Assembly (NCBI GenBank): GCA_027482185.1
Contig: JAIXWF010000013.1
Location: 992,001-1,056,000, forward strand
Origin: Opitutaceae bacterium
Lineage (GTDB): Bacteria; Verrucomicrobiota; Verrucomicrobiia; Opitutales; Opitutaceae
Direction of reading: 5' to 3'
Length of the DNA: 64,000 bases
Made by a program: the position numbers and the translations under genes. Below are positions 59,261-64,000 of the stretch, piece by piece (the first letter of the stretch is position 1; each line of letters opens with the position of its first letter). The notes below the pieces were generated by a model. It saw only the letters and a program-made list of their open reading frames with translations. It was not told where the DNA came from and searched no databases.

Positions 59261-61007
59261 GGGTGACGTCCGGCTCGAAGTTCACCGCGAGGCGGTAGAC
59301 GTGGCCGGGGCGCATGATCAGCGGGTGGTCGCGGACGAGGTACTGCAGGTAATGCACCTTGCCGTAGTTCGTGCGGTAGGTCGGATCCGCGCTGACCACT
59401 TCCGTTTCCTGCCAGTTGGCCTGGAAGTCGTCCTTGGCCACGCTGCAACGGTGGCCGTGCTGGCCGAGGGCCAGGGCGCCGGTGACGTGGTAGCGCGAGT
59501 GCGGGGCCGCGATGGCGAGGGCGTAGCGGAATTTATCCAACGTGATCTGCTGCTTCACCGTGTAGGCGAACTCGCAGCCGATCTTGTTGCCGGAAAACGT
59601 CCACTGGACCTTCACGCTGCCAATGCCCTTGGCGAACTCTTCCTTGAGGTTGATGAGTTCGGGCTGTTCGTAGCGGAAGTAGAAGCTGTTGCGCAGACCG
59701 AGGCCGGTGACGCAATTTTTGCCGTAGAACGAAGGGAGCGTGACCTGGTCGCCGAACGTGAGTTCGGGGAGCATGATCGGCACGTAGACGTTGTTGGGCC
59801 AGTCGAAGACGCCCGGGCAATGCGGGAAGGCGAGGGAATCGCTGGTCAGCGTCGAGCCGGAGCTGATGAGCGGCACCTGCAGGTGGATGCCGGATTCGGC
59901 ATCGCGGTAAAGGAAGAGGCCCTGCTCCTTGCGGTTCGACTTGTCGAAGATGACGAAGCGGCCGGAGGTCTTCTGCGGCTCGACCTTCGGGGCGCCCGGG
60001 GGCATCTGGACGGTCTTGGCGAGGCGGGACCACTGGCACAGGTAGCGCGCGGCGTCGAAGTTCGCCATGCGGGTCGTGTGGTGGGCGTAGGCGGTGCGCT
60101 CTTCGTCGCGGAGATCGAGGAAGCCGTGTTCCTGGTCGAGATAGGTCTCGTAGAAGAACATGAACAGCCGGCGGAGAATGTCGTAGTATTTGACCTTCTG
60201 GTCGTCGGTGATCCAGCCGTCGCGCAGGCCCTGCAGGATAAGGCTGATGCAGTGCATCTGGCCGTAGGCGCCGGCGGCGCGGCCGAAGGCCCAGCCGAGA
60301 CCGTCCTGGCGGACGAGGTCGGGCATCATCTTGATGTACTTCTCGGCGTAGGTGCGGAGCGTGGGGAGCTTGCGGTCGCGGACGCCGCTGTTGGCGTGCA
60401 GCTGGAGGGCCGAACGCACGAACACGAACGACATCACGCCGTAGAGATTGAAATTGCCGCCGAAGCCGGACGTCGAGTCGTCGAAGAAACCGGCCGAGCT
60501 CGTCTGGTTGATGCGGTCGACCATGCGCTCGATGAGGCGCGAGGTCTCGTCTTTCTTGGAGAGACCAAGGCTGAAGCGCGCGACGGCCTTGGCGATGTTG
60601 AAGGCCTGCCAGTGGTTGTCGTAGTCGCTGCGGTGGAGCAGGGACTTGTCGATGCGCTGCTGCGTTTCCTCGACGAGGCGTTCCCAGACGGGATTGCGTT
60701 CCTTGGAGGGACCGAAGGCGAGGAGGCCGAGGGCGGCGTAGGCGAGGCCGTTTTCCGCGGCAGGCTCGGTGAACATCTGCGCCGTGATGCAGCGCGCGGC
60801 CAAGTCGACGAGATCATAACCCTTGAGGGTGGTCTCGCCGGTGGCGCGGTAGAATTCTCCGAGGGCAAAGGCAACGTGTCCGGGCTCATCCGGGCGCGAT
60901 TGTTCGCCATTGATGGGAAGAATCGTGCCGTCGGGCTGGATGGAGTCGAGGTTGTGGCCCAACATCGAACGGGCCATGTCGAGACACTGCTCGGAGAAAC
61001 TATGCAT
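59247..61007 (-). CDS. Large protein of unknown function, possibly alpha/alpha-toroid carbohydrate-active enzyme
   Basis: 586 residues, no signal peptide. The first 330 residues are rich in paired helices with spaced aromatic and acidic residues (HVAFALGEFYRATGETTLKG, NHWQAFNIAKAVARFSLGLS, GFGGNFNLYGVMSFVFVRSA). That is the look of an alpha/alpha toroid. The last 230 residues are beta-rich (GIHLQVPLISSGSTLTSDSL, GLGLRNSFYFRYEQPE, KVQWTFSGNKIGCEFAY). This two-part plan is shared by heparinase II/III-like lyases and some glycoside hydrolases. No family was recognised with certainty and no catalytic residues are assigned. Confidence 0.7.
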   Translation of the reverse strand: MHSFSEQCLDMARSMLGHNLDSIQPDGTILPINGEQSRPDEPGHVAFALGEFYRATGETTLKGYDLVDLAARCITAQMFTEPAAENGLAYAALGLLAFGPSKERNPVWERLVEETQQRIDKSLLHRSDYDNHWQAFNIAKAVARFSLGLSKKDETSRLIERMVDRINQTSSAGFFDDSTSGFGGNFNLYGVMSFVFVRSALQLHANSGVRDRKLPTLRTYAEKYIKMMPDLVRQDGLGWAFGRAAGAYGQMHCISLILQGLRDGWITDDQKVKYYDILRRLFMFFYETYLDQEHGFLDLRDEERTAYAHHTTRMANFDAARYLCQWSRLAKTVQMPPGAPKVEPQKTSGRFVIFDKSNRKEQGLFLYRDAESGIHLQVPLISSGSTLTSDSLAFPHCPGVFDWPNNVYVPIMLPELTFGDQVTLPSFYGKNCVTGLGLRNSFYFRYEQPELINLKEEFAKGIGSVKVQWTFSGNKIGCEFAYTVKQQITLDKFRYALAIAAPHSRYHVTGALALGQHGHRCSVAKDDFQANWQETEVVSADPTYRTNYGKVHYLQYLVRDHPLIMRPGHVYRLAVNFEPDVTHLDA

Positions 61008-61157
61008 GCGGTGGTTGGCTGAAGTCGGAAAGACGTGCGGCGAGCGCGGAGGAAACAGATGAATCTCAGGAGATTCGCAGGCGGAGCAAGGGATTTTTCG
61101 GCACGGGACGCGGCGCGGGCGGGGGCGGAACGGATTCCGGCCCCCGGGCGACCGGCG
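61008..61157. other. Intergenic gap with small inverted repeats
   Basis: This gap separates the rho stop from the start of the unknown gene. It contains the palindrome GAATCTC-AG-GAGATTC (about 61061-61076) and a GC-rich stretch near the rho stop. It is probably the promoter and leader of the unknown gene plus the rho 3' end. No gene was seen. Confidence 0.35.
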
Positions 61158-62393
61158 TCACCGGGCGATCAGTTTGAGGAATTCGGCGTTCGTCTTCGTC
61201 TTGGACAGGCGGGCGATCATGGTGTCGGTCGCCTCCTCGATCTTCTGCTGCACGAGGGCGCGGCGGAAGAAATGGATGCCTTCGAGGGTCTTGGCGTCGA
61301 TCAGGAGCTCTTCCTTGCGGGTGCCGCTGGCGGCGATGTTGATCGCGGGCCAGAGCCGCATCTCGGCGCATTTGCGGTCGAGGACGAGCTCCATGTTGCC
61401 GGTGCCCTTGAACTCCTGGAAAATGACGTCGTCCATGCGGCTGCCGGTTTCGACGAGCACGCTGGCGATGATGGTGAGCGAACCCGCTTCCTCGGTCTTG
61501 CGCGCGGTGGCGAAGAGCTGGCGCGGCTTTTCGAGGGCGCGGACATCGAGACCGCCGGAGCCGGTGCGGCCGGAGTTCTTCGCGGTGTTGTGGGCGCGGG
61601 AGAGGCGGGTGATCGAGTCGACGAAGAGAACGACGTCGCGCCCGATCTCGACGAGGCGCTTGGCGCGCTCGATGCAGAGGTCGGCGATGCGGATGTGGTT
61701 CTCGATCTGCTCGTCGTTGGACGAGGCCCAGATCTCGGCGGCGGAGACGCTGCGTTTGAAGTCGGTGACTTCCTCGGGGCGCTCGTCGATCAGGAGGATC
61801 ATGACGTGGCACTCGGGGTTGTTCTCGAGGACGCCGAGGGCCATGTCGCGCAGCAGCGTGGTCTTGCCGGTGCGGGGCGGGGCGACGATGAGGCCGCGGG
61901 TGCCCTTGCCGATGGGGCAGAAGAGGTCGACGGCGCGCGAGGTGAGCCGGCCGTCCTTCATCTCCATCTTGAGATGTTGGTTCGGCGAGATCGTCGTGAG
62001 GGTGGTGAATTCGAACTTCGCGCGGCGGTCCTCGAGCGGGACGCTGTCGACCGTCTCGATGAAACGCATCTTCGGATTCGGGAAACGGCCGTCGGGCGGG
62101 AACGCCGTGCCGCCGATCATCGAGCCGCTGCGCAGTTTGAAGCGGCGGATGAGCTCCTTGGGCACGAAGGGATCCGTCGGGCGCCGTTTGCCGCCGCGAT
62201 TGATGTCGATCAGCTGGCCGTTGCCGCCGCGCTGGATGTCGATGTCGAGGACGCCCTCGACGCGGATCGTGTTTTCAACGGGGGCGGGCGCAGGGGCGTT
62301 GCCTTCCGCAGTTGCCGGAGGGGGCGTGGCTCCGACCGGAGCGACGACGGCAGCGGGAACGTCCGCCGGAGCGGACACGTTTTTCTTTTCCAT
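61158..62393 (-). CDS. rho: Transcription termination factor Rho
   Basis: 411 residues. A hexameric RNA-dependent ATPase that releases RNA polymerase. A Pro/Ala-rich start (1-40) replaces the usual Rho N-terminal helical domain. An RNA-binding cold-shock-like domain (about 45-130) and the ATPase follow, with Walker A PPRTGKTTLLRDMA, Walker B VVLFVDSITRLSRAHN, the Q-loop region around SGRTGSGGLDVRALEKPRQL and R-loop KGTGNMEL. The core motif IDERPEEVTDFKRSV is intact. The shorter, disordered N-terminus is the odd feature. Confidence 0.95.
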   Translation of the reverse strand: MEKKNVSAPADVPAAVVAPVGATPPPATAEGNAPAPAPVENTIRVEGVLDIDIQRGGNGQLIDINRGGKRRPTDPFVPKELIRRFKLRSGSMIGGTAFPPDGRFPNPKMRFIETVDSVPLEDRRAKFEFTTLTTISPNQHLKMEMKDGRLTSRAVDLFCPIGKGTRGLIVAPPRTGKTTLLRDMALGVLENNPECHVMILLIDERPEEVTDFKRSVSAAEIWASSNDEQIENHIRIADLCIERAKRLVEIGRDVVLFVDSITRLSRAHNTAKNSGRTGSGGLDVRALEKPRQLFATARKTEEAGSLTIIASVLVETGSRMDDVIFQEFKGTGNMELVLDRKCAEMRLWPAINIAASGTRKEELLIDAKTLEGIHFFRRALVQQKIEEATDTMIARLSKTKTNAEFLKLIAR

Positions 62394-62495
62394 ACAGATA
62401 AAAGGGGAGAGCGGACACGTCCCGCTTGACGCTTGAAACTCAGACCGGGATAAGAACCGCGACTAGCGTCCCTTAACCCTAAATCCGACACGCAC
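62394..62495. promoter_or_regulatory. Divergent gap between rho and acs
   Basis: 102 bp without a gene. It must hold promoters for both rho and the acs gene. No attenuator-like structure for rho was recognised. Confidence 0.3.
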
Positions 62496-64000
62496 GTGCC
62501 AGATCAGACGATTACCTCAGTGTCCCGGGAGTCCCGGAAATTCAGGCCTTCGGCCGAGTTCAAAGCCCAAGCCAATCTTGGGAGTGAAGCTGCCTACAAA
62601 AGGCTCTACGCCGAGTCTGTCAACTCCCCAGAAAAATTCTGGGACCGGCAAGCCAAGGAGCAACTCGTCTGGCGCAAGCCTTACAAGAAGGTCCTCGATT
62701 GGAAGCCGCCGCACGCGAAGTGGTTCGTCGGCGGCAAGCTCAACGTCGCCGAAAACTGCCTCGACCGCCACCTCGGCACCTACCGCGAGAACAAGGCCGC
62801 GCTGATCTTCGAGGGCGAGCCGGGCGACGTCCGCACGATCACCTACAAGCAGCTGCATTTCCACGTCTGCCGCTGGGCGAATTATTTCCACAACATCGGG
62901 GTGGGCGAGGGCGACCGCGTCGCCATCTACATGCCCATGATCCCCGAGGCCGTGATCGCGATGCTGGCTTGCGCCCGCGTCGGCGCGATCCACACCGTGG
63001 TGTTCGGCGGTTTCAGCCCCGAGGCGCTCAAGGACCGCATCAACGACTGCAAAGCCAAGCTCGTCATCACCGCCGACGGCGGTTGGCGCCGCGGCAAGGT
63101 CATCGAGCTCAAGGCCAACGTCGACAAGGCCGTCGAGAACACCCCGACCGTCCACCAGGTCCTCGTCGTCAAGCGTTGCGGCAATCCCGTCACGATGAAG
63201 GACGGCCGCGATGTGTGGTGGCGCGATGCCTGGGAAGGCGCCCCGAATACCCACAAGGCGAAGGCCTTCGATTCCGAGCACCCGCTCTTCATTCTCTACA
63301 CCTCGGGCTCGACCGGCAAACCGAAGGGCGTGCTGCACACGAGCGCCGGCTACCTGCTCGGCGCCAAGCTCAGCTCGCACTACATCTTCGATCTGAAGGA
63401 AAACGACCGCTACTTCTGCTCCGCCGACATCGGCTGGATCACGGGCCACAGTTACGTCGTGTACGGTCTGCTGGCCAACGGCGCCACGGTCTTCATTTAC
63501 GAGGGCGCCCCGAACCAGCCCGAGCCGGATCGCTTCTGGCAGATGATCGACCGCCACGGCATCACGATCCTCTACACCGCGCCGACCGCGATCCGCGCGT
63601 TCATGCGCTGGGGCGACAACTATGTCCTCCGTCACCGCCTCGATTCGCTCCGCCTGCTCGGCTCCGTCGGCGAACCGATCAATCCGGAAGCGTGGATGTG
63701 GTACCACACGATGATCGGTAAAAAGAAATGCCCGATCGTCGACACGTGGTGGCAGACCGAGACCGGCGCGATCATGATCGCCCCGTTGCCCGGCGTCACC
63801 CCGACCAAGCCCGGCTCCGGCACGCGGCCCTTCTTCGGCGTTGTGCCCAAGGTCGTCGACGACAAGTGCGTGGAGGTCCCGCGCAACAGCGGCGGCAAAC
63901 TCGTCATCACCCAACCCTGGCCGTCGATGCTCCGCACCCTGTGGGGCGACGACGACCGCTACGTGCGCCAGTACTTCTCCGAGTTCCCGGGCCGCCCCGA
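62496..64000 (+). CDS. acs: Acetyl-CoA synthetase, 3' end outside window
   Basis: 501 codons are visible from GTG 62496 (a second in-frame GTG is at 62520; no in-frame ATG lies near). It activates acetate to acetyl-CoA through acetyl-adenylate. Motifs are FWDRQAKEQLVWRKP, the A3 loop YTSGSTGKPKG (Tyr268), IVDTWWQTETG and GSVGEPINPEAW. The acs family normally runs to about 650 residues, so the C-terminal lid with the acetylated lysine is beyond the edge. There is no frameshift in the visible part. Confidence 0.94.
   Translation, partial: MPDQTITSVSRESRKFRPSAEFKAQANLGSEAAYKRLYAESVNSPEKFWDRQAKEQLVWRKPYKKVLDWKPPHAKWFVGGKLNVAENCLDRHLGTYRENKAALIFEGEPGDVRTITYKQLHFHVCRWANYFHNIGVGEGDRVAIYMPMIPEAVIAMLACARVGAIHTVVFGGFSPEALKDRINDCKAKLVITADGGWRRGKVIELKANVDKAVENTPTVHQVLVVKRCGNPVTMKDGRDVWWRDAWEGAPNTHKAKAFDSEHPLFILYTSGSTGKPKGVLHTSAGYLLGAKLSSHYIFDLKENDRYFCSADIGWITGHSYVVYGLLANGATVFIYEGAPNQPEPDRFWQMIDRHGITILYTAPTAIRAFMRWGDNYVLRHRLDSLRLLGSVGEPINPEAWMWYHTMIGKKKCPIVDTWWQTETGAIMIAPLPGVTPTKPGSGTRPFFGVVPKVVDDKCVEVPRNSGGKLVITQPWPSMLRTLWGDDDRYVRQYFSEFPGRP

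Overview
The window is a 64-kb piece of a high-GC chromosome. It most resembles a member of the Verrucomicrobiota, probably family Opitutaceae. This is an inference from gene content: a DUF1592/DUF1552 planctomycete-type cytochrome pair, a ThuA-ankyrin protein, a large TonB-dependent receptor with a carboxypeptidase-like N-terminal domain, a PL10 pectate lyase, a monomeric isocitrate dehydrogenase, DUF2851 and two free-standing four-helix-bundle proteins. No rRNA, tRNA, CRISPR array, integrase or transposase gene was seen.

Layout. 1-2488 holds a tricorn-type protease cut by the window edge. 2717-6591 is a tight histidine kinase, response regulator, small ORF and GspE/PilB-type ATPase operon. 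6720-9687 holds two small membrane proteins and a degenerate DHODH domain fused to a multi-pass membrane domain. 9749-12596 is a TetR regulator divergent from a four-gene redox-type operon, with two matching operator palindromes between them. 12767-25720 is an envelope/secreted block: PQQ-type propeller, TonB receptor, gene remnants, a mosaic subtilase, a cysteine-free thioredoxin-like protein and a penicillin acylase. 25808-32074 holds a four-helix-bundle gene, icd, pelA, a small secreted protein and DUF2851. 32226-42164 is mostly sugar and amino-sugar metabolism (glmS, a galE-like epimerase, glgC, a RbsD-like protein, an SDR), with a small DNA-binding protein and a class IV aminotransferase. 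42288-47788 is a sulfur-carrier activator followed by a ruvX-truA-comF-accD-folC run. 47891-54690 has the ThuA-ankyrin gene divergent from DUF1592-DUF1552-ankyrin. 54842-64000 holds a YhaM-type nuclease, an isochorismatase-like hydrolase, a phosphatase, hisF, a second four-helix-bundle gene, a large unknown protein, rho and the start of acs.

The most unusual signal is a system of short tandem repeats with a period of 7 bp, and a second family with a period of 9 bp. They fill intergenic gaps, often between convergent genes, and reach stop codons. Five 7-bp loci form paired inverted arms (32032-32224, 42179-42282, 54702-54839, 57821-57942, 58754-59229). At the last one the space between the arms is filled exactly by a four-helix-bundle gene, which recalls the 23S rRNA intervening sequences of Leptospira (a four-helix-bundle ORF between inverted repeats). 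The other four-helix-bundle gene also lies between repeat tracts, of the 9-bp type. This is the best candidate here for an undescribed element family.
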